The notes under the pieces are model-generated. The model ran no database searches, was not told where the DNA came from, and saw only the letters and a program-made list of their open reading frames with translations. A stretch of DNA of 8,513 nt from assembly GCA_002085385.1 (NCBI GenBank), contig NATO01000087.1, positions 1-8,513 of the forward strand, read 5' to 3'. This stretch comes from a candidate division Zixibacteria bacterium 4484_93. Lineage in GTDB: Bacteria; UBP14; UBA6098; 4484-93. Each line of letters opens with the position of its first letter. Positions within the stretch are counted from its first letter, which is position 1. A program made the position numbers and the translations under genes. Shown in pieces: positions 1-6,268 of this stretch.

Positions 1-790
1 GAAGCGAATCCTCATCCGAGTATTCGAGATTTATACTCTTGACAAGCACCCTGACCGAATCCTCTAAAACAAGCCCCCTTATCTGCTCTCCATATTTCTT
101 GCAGAAATCTTCCATATCGGGAGTCGCCTCTGCCATCCTCTCACCGGAGCGCACAAATCTCACCTCCTCCGCCGATTTCTTCACAGCAACGGAGACAATC
201 GGTGTCTTGCCATTCGAGACAACCTTCGGCATCCCGGCTTCCTCGGTAAGTGAATATCCTTCCACGGGAATAAGCTCTGTATCCTTCACCTTGTCGAGGT
301 ATAGCTTATAGAAATTCCCGTAAGCGGCTACAGTCCTCTTGACCCCCTCATTGTAACTCTTTATCTCCATCTCGATTTTCTCTACCTTTTTGCCGATTTT
401 CCTCAGGGAATCCTCTGTCTGGGGAGTTGCTCTAACAAGATGAGCGGTGAACGGCTCTTTCTCTCCTTCGAGCACGAGATAGTAGTTAAACTCATCCACA
501 AAATCCGTTGTATCCGGGGGGATATATTTGTCCCTTATTGCCGGTATCTCAACACTTATCTGGGATATCTCTTTCATATTGTCGGGGGTGGTTCCACGCA
601 TAACCTTATATGCTTTCACACCATTTCCGGCGAAGTGTTCCCATTTGACAATAGCCGAGCGTCCGGCATCGTTGGGATAGTCCTCCACCACAACCTTAAA
701 CGGTGCCTGCGGTGGAGCCCCACCACAGGAGAGAAGAAACAGCGCTGCTATGCTCAGGATAAAAGGTAAGACAAATGCTCTGGTCTTCAT
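1..790 (-). CDS. Lipoprotein with FN3-like domain, C-terminus cut by window edge
   Basis: Not a family I can name. The frame is open from an ATG at 790 to the window edge, giving 263 codons without a stop. Residues 1-21 are a signal peptide (MKTR, then a hydrophobic stretch) ending in the lipobox LLSC, so Cys22 should be lipidated and the protein anchored to a membrane facing the periplasm or the outside. Residues 30-110 look like a fibronectin type III fold: VKWE near 48, AYKVMRG near 60-66, then DFVDEFNYYLVLEGE at 96-110. Residues 120-170 are charged and helical, possibly a short coiled coil. The start follows AAAGGGATAAT, and the gene lies 17 nt after the stop of the upstream gene, so the two are probably co-transcribed. 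The lipoprotein and FN3-like calls are from visible pattern; the function is unknown. Confidence 0.85.
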   Translation of the reverse strand, partial: MKTRAFVLPFILSIAALFLLSCGGAPPQAPFKVVVEDYPNDAGRSAIVKWEHFAGNGVKAYKVMRGTTPDNMKEISQISVEIPAIRDKYIPPDTTDFVDEFNYYLVLEGEKEPFTAHLVRATPQTEDSLRKIGKKVEKIEMEIKSYNEGVKRTVAAYGNFYKLYLDKVKDTELIPVEGYSLTEEAGMPKVVSNGKTPIVSVAVKKSAEEVRFVRSGERMAEATPDMEDFCKKYGEQIRGLVLEDSVRVLVKSINLEYSDEDSL

Positions 791-807
791 ATTATCCCTT
801 TCATATA

Positions 808-1944
808 TTACTCCTCAATAACCTCTACATTCGCTCTCGGGACAATCGCCCTCGTACCATCAGGGAACTCAATTTCAAGCACCCTCGCCGATGTCTCGCT
901 CTCAAGCTTTTGCAATTCCGGTGGCAGTGCAACAACCTTTCCAATCTTTCCAAAGTATGGTATCCTGATTACTCTCATCAAGCTCCCTATGCTCAATACG
1001 GGCAGCTCTTCCGACCTCTTCTCTATTTCCTTCATTCTCTGTTCCGTCACATCCTCCAGAGGGATGACAACCTCCGGTCGGATGACACCTGCTCTTATCT
1101 GCGTGGCACCACTAATGGAGGCATCCTTGCCTTCATACTTCTTTAAGAGAGCAAATGTTCTCTCAGCCATCGGCATCTCGCCGAACCCCTCCGAGATGAC
1201 CAGGGTTGTGTTTATATCCTCATTCCCCGTGATTGCGACCCCGATATCATAGCCGATGAAATCCCGCAGGTCCCTGTCATCGATACCACCTACAACAATA
1301 CCCGATACCCTGTACTCCTCAGCCCTCCGTATAGCGGAAGCGGTAATCATCGAACCACCAACAAGCACTCTTCCCTGATGCTCCGGGCGTATTTTGGTCT
1401 CATCGAGAACCTCCTCGGGGGAGGAGACAACGACGGTTATCTTACCGTGCCGCTCACCACCGATGCCGAATATCCCCTGAATGAATGAGCCGACCGCCTC
1501 AACAACAGCACCTTCTTCCGGGACGACCTCGACCACCTTCCCCCTGATATAAGCCTTTACCTCCACAGGAATCGGTTCACTTCTGACAAGCACCTGCCCC
1601 GTGACTGTGGAGATATTCTCAATGGTGCCCTTCACAGGTGAGCGAATCTGGGTCTTGAACAGTCCAAAGAAGCCCTTGTTTTCTGCTATCACCTCGCCCT
1701 TCTCGATGGCATCGCCCTCTTTATATTTCATAAACAGGGCAAGCTCCGTTGCGGGTATTCCAAGCAGGTTCGCTACATTCACAGGCTCCGCCCTGCCGGG
1801 GAGGTCAGCCTTAGCCACGACATCATCGGGCGTGACCCTATCCCCAACACGAACGAGCGTCTCACCTTTAAGCGGAAGAATCCGCCTCTTTCTTATCCGG
1901 TAGAATTCTGTAACCTTTAAGCCTGGCGTGTATATATGGCCCAT
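808..1944 (-). CDS. Conserved hypothetical protein with barrel-sandwich (lipoyl-like) and KOW-like segments
   Basis: 378 residues, no signal peptide or membrane segment, so probably cytoplasmic. Residues 25-50 and 74-128 carry repeated 'GD-x(3)-GEVIA ... SPVKGTI' patterns typical of barrel-sandwich hybrid (biotinyl/lipoyl-like) folds, as in RnfC N-termini and adaptor proteins; I see no lysine in a clear biotinyl or lipoyl attachment motif. A similar segment follows at 129-175. Residues 190-296 form an alternating strand/helix region with many Gly (GRVLVGG, GIVVGGIDDRDL, GYDIGVAITGNE), followed by an EGFGEMPMAERTF segment. Residues 322-378 (RVIRIPYFGKIGKV ... FPDGTRAIVPRANVEVIE) resemble a KOW/SH3-like RNA- or protein-binding unit as in NusG. 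The start has a strong SD (AGGAAGGTGAG) immediately upstream and lies only 20 nt after the SRP RNA 3' end. I recognise this as a conserved uncharacterised protein; its role is unknown, and a link to SRP or ribosomes is speculation. Confidence 0.9.
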   Translation of the reverse strand: MGHIYTPGLKVTEFYRIRKRRILPLKGETLVRVGDRVTPDDVVAKADLPGRAEPVNVANLLGIPATELALFMKYKEGDAIEKGEVIAENKGFFGLFKTQIRSPVKGTIENISTVTGQVLVRSEPIPVEVKAYIRGKVVEVVPEEGAVVEAVGSFIQGIFGIGGERHGKITVVVSSPEEVLDETKIRPEHQGRVLVGGSMITASAIRRAEEYRVSGIVVGGIDDRDLRDFIGYDIGVAITGNEDINTTLVISEGFGEMPMAERTFALLKKYEGKDASISGATQIRAGVIRPEVVIPLEDVTEQRMKEIEKRSEELPVLSIGSLMRVIRIPYFGKIGKVVALPPELQKLESETSARVLEIEFPDGTRAIVPRANVEVIEE

Positions 1945-1963
1945 CTCACCTTCCTAAAAATTA

Positions 1964-2235
1964 TGCCGTGCACCCACAATCGAGGAATCCTCCAACGACC
2001 AGGTAACCCCCGATACTCAGTCCAGATAATCCCGCGGCACACGAGCATATCACCTCTTACCGCTGCTTCCTTCCGGACCTGACGGGGTTCGAGAGCAGCC
2101 GTTGCGCGGGGTCCAGACCTCAACATACCAGAGGACCCTTTCCTTCGTCGAAATATCCCCTCCTGTGGGAATTCAGCCCCGCATAGAGCGGATTTCGGGA
2201 AAAGGGAACCGCTACCTCCCCACTTAGCACGGCAA
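1964..2235 (-). ncRNA. ffs: Signal recognition particle RNA, large bacterial (Alu-domain) type
   Basis: The minus strand contains the diagnostic S-domain sequence GGTCCGGAAGGAAGCAGC (2079-2062), the apical loop of helix 8 that binds Ffh. The 5' part (GCCGTGCTAAG, then GGGGAGGTAGCGGT and AATCCGCTCTA) closely matches the Alu domain of the Bacillus subtilis scRNA. The 5' GCCGTGC (2233-2227) can pair with 3' GCACGGC (1971-1965), closing the terminal stem. Length is about 270 nt, the size of the Bacillus RNA (271 nt) and far longer than the 4.5S RNA of enterobacteria (about 114 nt). It acts with Ffh and FtsY in co-translational targeting of membrane proteins. Ends are set from the closing stem and may be off by a few nt. 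A 134-codon open frame crossing this gene is spurious. Confidence 0.95.
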
Positions 2236-2256
2236 TTTTCCAAAGAACGCTTTCCA

Positions 2257-2284
2257 AATATAATGGATTTTACCATACCGTCAA
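2257..2284 (-). promoter_or_regulatory. Sigma70-type promoter for the SRP RNA
   Basis: On the minus strand TTGACG (2284-2279) is followed after 16 nt by TATATT (2262-2257). Transcription would start near 2250, about 15 nt before the mature SRP RNA 5' end, implying a short leader that is trimmed. The DNA upstream is A/T-rich (an A7 run on the plus strand at 2304-2310), which could act as an UP element, as expected for a strong stable-RNA promoter. This is a sequence match only. Confidence 0.6.
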
Positions 2285-2314
2285 GATATTTTTGGCACCT
2301 CTCAAAAAAACTAC

Positions 2315-2342
2315 TTGACAAAAACTCATTCGTATATATTTT
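2315..2342 (+). promoter_or_regulatory. Promoter of the tetR-efflux operon
   Basis: A perfect -35 TTGACA (2315-2320) is followed after 16 nt by TATTTT (2337-2342). An overlapping TATATT at 2335 is the alternative -10 but gives a spacing of only 14. The start would fall near 2349, leaving a leader of about 30 nt before the ATG at 2380. It is back-to-back with the SRP RNA promoter, the two -35 boxes being 30 nt apart. Confidence 0.55.
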
Positions 2343-2347
2343 AGACT

Positions 2348-2358
2348 TTGAAGTTCAA
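2348..2358. promoter_or_regulatory. Candidate operator, small inverted repeat at the predicted start site
   Basis: TTGAAGTTCAA is a 5+1+5 inverted repeat at the predicted transcription start of the tetR operon; a further TCAAA at 2362-2366 can pair with TTTGA at 2347-2351. A TetR-family dimer bound here would block transcription, which is the usual autoregulatory layout. TetR operators are normally longer (about 15-30 bp) and the repeat could occur by chance in this A/T-rich leader, so confidence is low. Confidence 0.25.
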
Positions 2359-2367
2359 TTATCAAAC

Positions 2368-2374
2368 AAAGGAG
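2368..2374 (+). promoter_or_regulatory. Ribosome binding site that fixes the tetR start
   Basis: AAAGGAG lies 5 nt before the ATG at 2380. The same frame is open back to an ATG at 2263, but that start lies upstream of the promoter, has no SD and would add 39 residues unlike any TetR N-terminus. The 2380 start is therefore chosen. Confidence 0.75.
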
Positions 2375-2379
2375 TTTTT

Positions 2380-3009
2380 ATGACAGAACCGAAGAAAATT
2401 CGTAAGGAGAAGGAACAGGAATTTCACAAAAAGCTTATCCTCGATGCTGCCAAGCGTCTTTTCGCCAAGAAGAGTATCATCGAGGTCACGGTGGATGAGA
2501 TTGCAAAGGAATCGGGTTTTGCCAAGAGCACGCTCTATTCTTATTTTGCGAGCAAGGAGGCTCTGGTGTCCGAGCTTCTGGATTCGATAATAACCGAGAG
2601 GCTCAAAGAGCTTGAGGATATAGCAATATCGGATGCCTCCCCAGAGAAGAAGATACTTATGTACATAGGAATAAACTTTGAAGAGGCAATCGAGGACAGG
2701 GATATGGCGGTGCTCTTGTCGAGGGAGTCTCATCTCTTTTACGACAGAACGAGCCGGACACTTTCAAAGGATATTATGAACAAGATACTTTCTGCGTTCA
2801 AGAGGAGTCATAGCTTGCTTGCTCGAATCTATGATGAGGGGAGAGAAAAAGGGGTGTTTCGCGAGATGGAGCCGCATCTCTTCTCGACATTCTTGCTCTC
2901 GGTCATTCGTGGAATAATCGTCAGGTGGTGGCATTTCGCGCCCGATGAGGATATCAAGTTTTACATAAACCCTGTTTATGAGATTATCCTTCACGGTATA
3001 GAGAAATGA
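2380..3009 (+). CDS. TetR/AcrR-family transcriptional regulator of the efflux operon
   Basis: 209 residues, a typical TetR length. The N-terminal DNA-binding domain spans about residues 17-65: a first helix (LILDAAKRLFAKKSI), then the helix-turn-helix VTVDEIAKESGFAKSTLYSYF (36-56) and the family-typical SKEAL that opens helix 4. The C-terminal domain (about 75-209) is helical and should bind the inducer and form the dimer; it carries no ligand signature I can read. It is the first gene of the operon, 8 nt before the TolC gene, and the SD of that gene overlaps its stop. By analogy with AcrR and its relatives it most likely represses its own promoter and the pump genes until a substrate-like ligand binds; that is inference from position. 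Start chosen on the SD at 2368-2374. Confidence 0.93.
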   Translation: MTEPKKIRKEKEQEFHKKLILDAAKRLFAKKSIIEVTVDEIAKESGFAKSTLYSYFASKEALVSELLDSIITERLKELEDIAISDASPEKKILMYIGINFEEAIEDRDMAVLLSRESHLFYDRTSRTLSKDIMNKILSAFKRSHSLLARIYDEGREKGVFREMEPHLFSTFLLSVIRGIIVRWWHFAPDEDIKFYINPVYEIILHGIEK

Positions 3010-3017
3010 GGTGATGG

Positions 3018-4334
3018 ATGAAGAGGTTTTTGTTTTTGCTCCTGCTTTCGCTTTTCTTTGGTGAGCCTTGCGCTCAGGACACACTTCAGCTCACGCTCGA
3101 TGAAGCCAAATCTATTGCCCGCAGCAGGAATCCTGGTCTACTTGCATCGCGTGAGGCGATCGAGCAGGCGAGGGCAAAGCTTGAGAAATCGAGGGCAGCA
3201 TTCTTCCCACAGGCGAGTTTCACAGCCGTCTATACAAGGCTGGGCAAGGTCCCAAAGATGAAGATGGATGTTGGTGAAATGATGGGACTCCCATACTCGG
3301 AGATTGTCGAGATAGAAATGGGCGAGCAGAACAATTACAATTACTCGATAGCCGTTAACCAGCCGCTCTTTGCCGGCGGAAACATAATAAACTCATACAG
3401 ATTATCCCGCCTAAATCTTCAGGCAACAAAATATGAGAACAAGAAGGCTGAGTTAGAGCTTATTCTTCAGGTCGAGGAAACTTACTACAATCTGCTCTGG
3501 GCGTATGATATGCTTAAAGTTACCGAGGATGGTTACGCTCAACTTCTTATGCATCTCGAGCAGGCAGAATCGCTTTATGCTGCGGGGATGCTGTCGCATT
3601 TCGACCTCCTGCGTGCGAGGGTAGCAAAATCGAATTTCCAGCCGAACCTCATACGGGCAAGAAACGGTGTCCGTCTCGCAGAGGACGCTATGAAGCTGCT
3701 ACTCGGTCTCTCACTCGATACGCCGATTGCACTTACCGACAGCCTGAGCAAACCCGATTTCCATATAACTCTCGAGGAAGCAACTGATTCTGCCCTCTCG
3801 AAAAGGGATGAGCTGCTATCGCTCGAGAAGAGGCGCGAGATGGCACATCTTGGACTCGTTATGTCGAAGCGGGCTTTCCTGCCAATGCTCGCCACCCAGT
3901 TCTCCTATACCTATCAGAAACCGTATCAGCAGCAGAGCAAATGGGGCGAGGATTGGAACATATCGCTTATCCTGAACTTTGATATATTCAATGGGTTATC
4001 CCGCTTTGCCGATGTAAAGAATGCTCGCTCACAGCTCGAACAGATAGACTATGCTATGGAGCAGGCACGTCAGGGGATAAAACTCGAGGTAAGGCAAGCT
4101 TATCTTAGTTTTCAGGAGGCGCAGGAACTTCTAAAGTCACAGGAAGCGAACCTATCTCAGGCGCAGGAGGCTCTGCAAATTGCCGAGGAACAGTACAAAA
4201 ACGGCTTTATCTCACAAACGGAATACTCCGACACACAGATGGCAAACAATCAGGCAAAGACAAATTACCTACAGGCACTTGTCCAGTATAATACGGCAAT
4301 AGCAAAGCTCAAGAGAGCAATGAACGAAGAATAA
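3018..4334 (+). CDS. TolC-family outer-membrane efflux channel
   Basis: 438 residues, close to the usual length for this family. Residues 1-19 are a signal peptide (MKRF, a Leu/Phe-rich core, ending PCA before QD); the Cys at 18 is not in a lipobox, so signal peptidase I cleavage is expected. The two OEP repeats are both visible. The first has LTLDEAKSIARSRNPGLLASREAIEQA (26-52), the beta segment YSIAVNQPLFAGGNI and a long helix with GMLSHFDLLRARVAKSN. The second has DELLSLEKRREMAHLGLVMSKRAFLP, the beta segment NISLILNFDIFNG and a final helix with GFISQTEYSDTQMANNQAK. Trimers of such proteins form a beta barrel in the outer membrane and a periplasmic alpha tunnel. The start has SD GAGGTGAT overlapping the tetR stop, suggesting translational coupling. 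The adaptor gene follows after 18 nt. Confidence 0.93.
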   Translation: MKRFLFLLLLSLFFGEPCAQDTLQLTLDEAKSIARSRNPGLLASREAIEQARAKLEKSRAAFFPQASFTAVYTRLGKVPKMKMDVGEMMGLPYSEIVEIEMGEQNNYNYSIAVNQPLFAGGNIINSYRLSRLNLQATKYENKKAELELILQVEETYYNLLWAYDMLKVTEDGYAQLLMHLEQAESLYAAGMLSHFDLLRARVAKSNFQPNLIRARNGVRLAEDAMKLLLGLSLDTPIALTDSLSKPDFHITLEEATDSALSKRDELLSLEKRREMAHLGLVMSKRAFLPMLATQFSYTYQKPYQQQSKWGEDWNISLILNFDIFNGLSRFADVKNARSQLEQIDYAMEQARQGIKLEVRQAYLSFQEAQELLKSQEANLSQAQEALQIAEEQYKNGFISQTEYSDTQMANNQAKTNYLQALVQYNTAIAKLKRAMNEE

Positions 4335-4352
4335 AAACGGAGGAATATAACT

Positions 4353-5249
4353 ATGAAGAGGACAGTTCTGGTTCTCCTGCTCATCTTTCTCGCTGGATTG
4401 ACCGCTTTCAGGGTTTATAGGTCCATCTCCTCAAAGGAGAAACTCGCAACGGAAGAAAAAACCGCCATCCCTGTAAAGGTTGTCCATCCTGTTAAGGGGA
4501 AATTCTCCTATCAGCTACATTTCACAGGAAATGTCCTGCCGGACAAGCAGGTTAATGTGTATCCAGAGGTCACAGGGAAGATAGAGAAGTTCTTGGTCGG
4601 CGAGGGTGATTTAGTCGAAGAGGACGATGTAATAGCTTACATCGGCAAGGATATTCCTGGAATGAAATACGAGCGAGCGAAGCTAAAATCCCCGATAACG
4701 GGTATAATCGCCCGACTGAACCTCGACGCCGGTAGCTATGTTGCTCCTCAGGTTCCTGTTGCATCCATCATCAAGATGAACATTGTGAAGGTAAGTTTCT
4801 CCGTTCCGGAGAAGAGGCTCTCGGAGCTTTCGGGTGTGAAGCAGGTGAATATCAGCGTGGATACCTATCCGGACACAGTCTTCACAGGGAAGATAACAAA
4901 CATTTCACCTGTCGTCGACCCGATGAGCCGCTCGGCTAAGGTTGAGTGTATAGTGAGAAACAGAGGTTACCTCTTGAAACCCGGTATGTTCGCCAGGGTG
5001 ACGCTTCCAACCATCACAAAGGAGAATGTCCTTATCCTCCCTCAGAACGCTGTCGTCAGGAACCTCGAGACAGGTGAGATTTACGCATTCACTGTAAAGG
5101 AGAACATCGCACACAAAAAGATGCTTAAACTCGGACTGGAGAACGAGGATTCCGTCGAGATTATCTCTGGCATATCCGGGGACGAGTTGGTGGTAAGTAG
5201 AGGGAACTACTACCTATCCGATGGGGTGACAGTCGAAATCGTAGAATAG
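4353..5249 (+). CDS. Periplasmic adaptor (membrane fusion protein) of an RND efflux pump, without alpha-hairpin
   Basis: 298 residues, short for this family (AcrA is 397). Residues 4-20 are an N-terminal hydrophobic helix that is either an uncleaved anchor or a signal peptide; there is no lipobox. The lipoyl/barrel-sandwich domain is made of VNVYPEVTGKIEKFLVGEGD (67-86) through VIAYI, and SPITGIIARLNLDAGSYVAP (113-132). In AcrA a long coiled-coil hairpin separates these halves; here only about 13 residues (GKDIPGMKYERAK) do. A beta-barrel domain follows (about 143-220, with TGKITNISPVVDP and LLKPGMFARV), then a membrane-proximal domain (about 225-298, starting VLILPQNAVV). It bridges the pump and the TolC protein. 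The start is supported by SD GGAGGAAT, and the pump gene begins 14 nt after its stop. Hairpin-less adaptors are known (Borrelia BesA), so this is probably a natural variant. Confidence 0.92.
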   Translation: MKRTVLVLLLIFLAGLTAFRVYRSISSKEKLATEEKTAIPVKVVHPVKGKFSYQLHFTGNVLPDKQVNVYPEVTGKIEKFLVGEGDLVEEDDVIAYIGKDIPGMKYERAKLKSPITGIIARLNLDAGSYVAPQVPVASIIKMNIVKVSFSVPEKRLSELSGVKQVNISVDTYPDTVFTGKITNISPVVDPMSRSAKVECIVRNRGYLLKPGMFARVTLPTITKENVLILPQNAVVRNLETGEIYAFTVKENIAHKKMLKLGLENEDSVEIISGISGDELVVSRGNYYLSDGVTVEIVE

Positions 5250-5263
5250 GAGAAGGTGAAGCT

Positions 5264-6268
5264 ATGTGGCTCACGAAGATTGCTATAAACAGAAGAATAA
5301 CCTTCATAATGATATTCCTGATAATCGTTTGCCTGGGGCTGGTTTCTCTTATCAATCTGAATATTGACCTGTTCCCCGAGATAACCTTCCCTGTTGTGGG
5401 GGTGATAACGACATACCAGGGCGTCGGTCCCGAGGATGTGGAGAAGATTGTTGCCCGCCCGATAGAAGGGGCTTTATCCACCGTTAGCGGTATGAAGGAT
5501 GTTATATCGATAATAAGAGAAGGTCAGGTGATGACCCTCGTCAGGTTTAACTGGGGCTACGATATGGATGTCGCCGTGACGGATGTAAGGGACAAGCTTG
5601 GACTTGCAGAGGCGTTTTTACCTTCCGATGTCTCCAAGCCGCTCGCGATAAAGTTCGACCCATCGATGATGCCGATTATGGTGATAGGGGTATCCGGCAG
5701 AGACGACCTGTTCCAGCTTCGCAACATCACCGATGAAAAGGTTGCTCCCCATCTGGAGAGGCTCGAGGGTGTCGCCCAAGCCTGGGTCTGGGGAGGACTC
5801 GAGCGAGAGATACAGATAAATCTCAACAGGGATAAACTTATCGCCTACAATATCTCACCGAGAGAGATTACCAATGCCATTCAGTCAGCGAATGTAAGTA
5901 TGCCGGGTGGCTCGGTGAAAAAGGGCGGTATGGAGTTCATCGTTAGGACAGTCGGAGAATACAGCTCGGTCGATGAGATAAAGAATACAACCGTCAGTGT
6001 CTCGCAGGATGGGACGCCTGTTCTGCTGAAGGATGTGGCAACGGTTTTAGACACATTCAAGGAGGAGGTTTCCTCTATACTCGTCGAGAAGAATGTCTTA
6101 AACAGCCTGCTTGAGGGGTTCTTGCTCGCAATTCTCGTGCTTCTTATATTCCTGCGGAACTTCCGCAGCACCATTATTGTCGGACTTGCTATCCCGATTT
6201 CGGTCATCGCAACATTCATCGTGATGAACGGAATGGGTTGCACTCGCTATCGGAATGCTCGTCGATAA
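5264..6268 (+). CDS. RND efflux pump, N-terminal fragment with internal deletion and frameshifted end
   Basis: 334 residues of an AcrB-like inner-membrane drug/proton antiporter (HAE1 family, ACR_tran). TM1 is at about 11-31, followed by the hallmark NIDLFPEITFPVVGV and the porter and docking sequence (FDPSMMPIMVIGVSG, VWGGLEREIQI, NVSMPGGSVKKGG). At residue 277 the protein jumps from SSILVEKN straight to VLNSLLEGF, the lead-in to TM2. About 50 residues of PN2 normally found here (the segment with the 'SGAN' motif and 'LP.G' turn) are absent. TM2 and TM3 follow (to NGMG, residue 325). The last nine residues (CTRYRNARR) are out of frame and the stop at 6266-6268 is premature. The start has SD GGAGAAGGTGA. 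Encoded alone it would lack TM4-TM12; with the fragment beginning at 6255 it forms one broken gene. Confidence 0.88.
   Translation: MWLTKIAINRRITFIMIFLIIVCLGLVSLINLNIDLFPEITFPVVGVITTYQGVGPEDVEKIVARPIEGALSTVSGMKDVISIIREGQVMTLVRFNWGYDMDVAVTDVRDKLGLAEAFLPSDVSKPLAIKFDPSMMPIMVIGVSGRDDLFQLRNITDEKVAPHLERLEGVAQAWVWGGLEREIQINLNRDKLIAYNISPREITNAIQSANVSMPGGSVKKGGMEFIVRTVGEYSSVDEIKNTTVSVSQDGTPVLLKDVATVLDTFKEEVSSILVEKNVLNSLLEGFLLAILVLLIFLRNFRSTIIVGLAIPISVIATFIVMNGMGCTRYRNARR
6089..6097 (+). other. Inferred in-frame deletion junction in the pump gene
   Basis: Codons for K276-N277-V278 join two parts of the RND fold that are normally about 50 residues apart. In family members 'VEKN' is followed by GKPAV-type sequence, and 'NVLNSLLEG' is preceded by FI..SI. 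AAGAATG could have been the short repeat at both ends (a Lys-Asn pair fits both sides), but the lost copy cannot be seen. Deduced from family knowledge, not from an alignment. Confidence 0.6.
6233..6242 (+). other. Inferred frameshifting deletion junction in the pump gene
   Basis: In the first frame the family pattern holds up to Gly at 6236-6238 (NGMG, end of TM3). In the next frame it resumes at 6237-6254 with VALAIG just before MLVDN (TM4). The linking residues, usually of the form FSLNIISLGG, are missing. The frame change requires a loss of 3n+2 nt, most simply 29 or 32 nt. No internal SD serves the downstream ATG. Confidence 0.7.

Noticed and set aside
440..769. Plus-strand open frames opposite the two minus-strand genes (39-311, 440-769, 775-1146, 989-1252, 1601-1903)
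   Set aside because: They lie antisense to well-supported coding sequence, have low-complexity or Ser/Arg-rich translations, and lack ribosome binding sites.
1945..1990. Intrinsic terminator after the SRP RNA (ATAATTTTTAG tail)
   Set aside because: The T run is short and no strong local hairpin directly precedes it; the adjacent GCACGGC pairs with the distant 5' end of the RNA.
1917..2321. 134-codon minus-strand open frame
   Set aside because: It covers the SRP RNA and both its flanks, has no family resemblance, and reads through the conserved S-domain and Alu sequence; a chance frame over a structured RNA.
2263..2379. Longer N-terminus for the TetR protein (start at 2263)
   Set aside because: No SD, located upstream of the predicted promoter, and it adds 39 residues that do not resemble a TetR N-terminus.
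3018..3080. Lipoprotein signal in the TolC protein (Cys18)
   Set aside because: The residues before the Cys (GEP) do not form a lipobox; signal peptidase I cleavage after PCA fits better.
6225..6268. Programmed ribosomal frameshift in the pump gene
   Set aside because: No slippery heptamer is visible, and a frameshift would not supply the roughly 10 missing TM4 residues.
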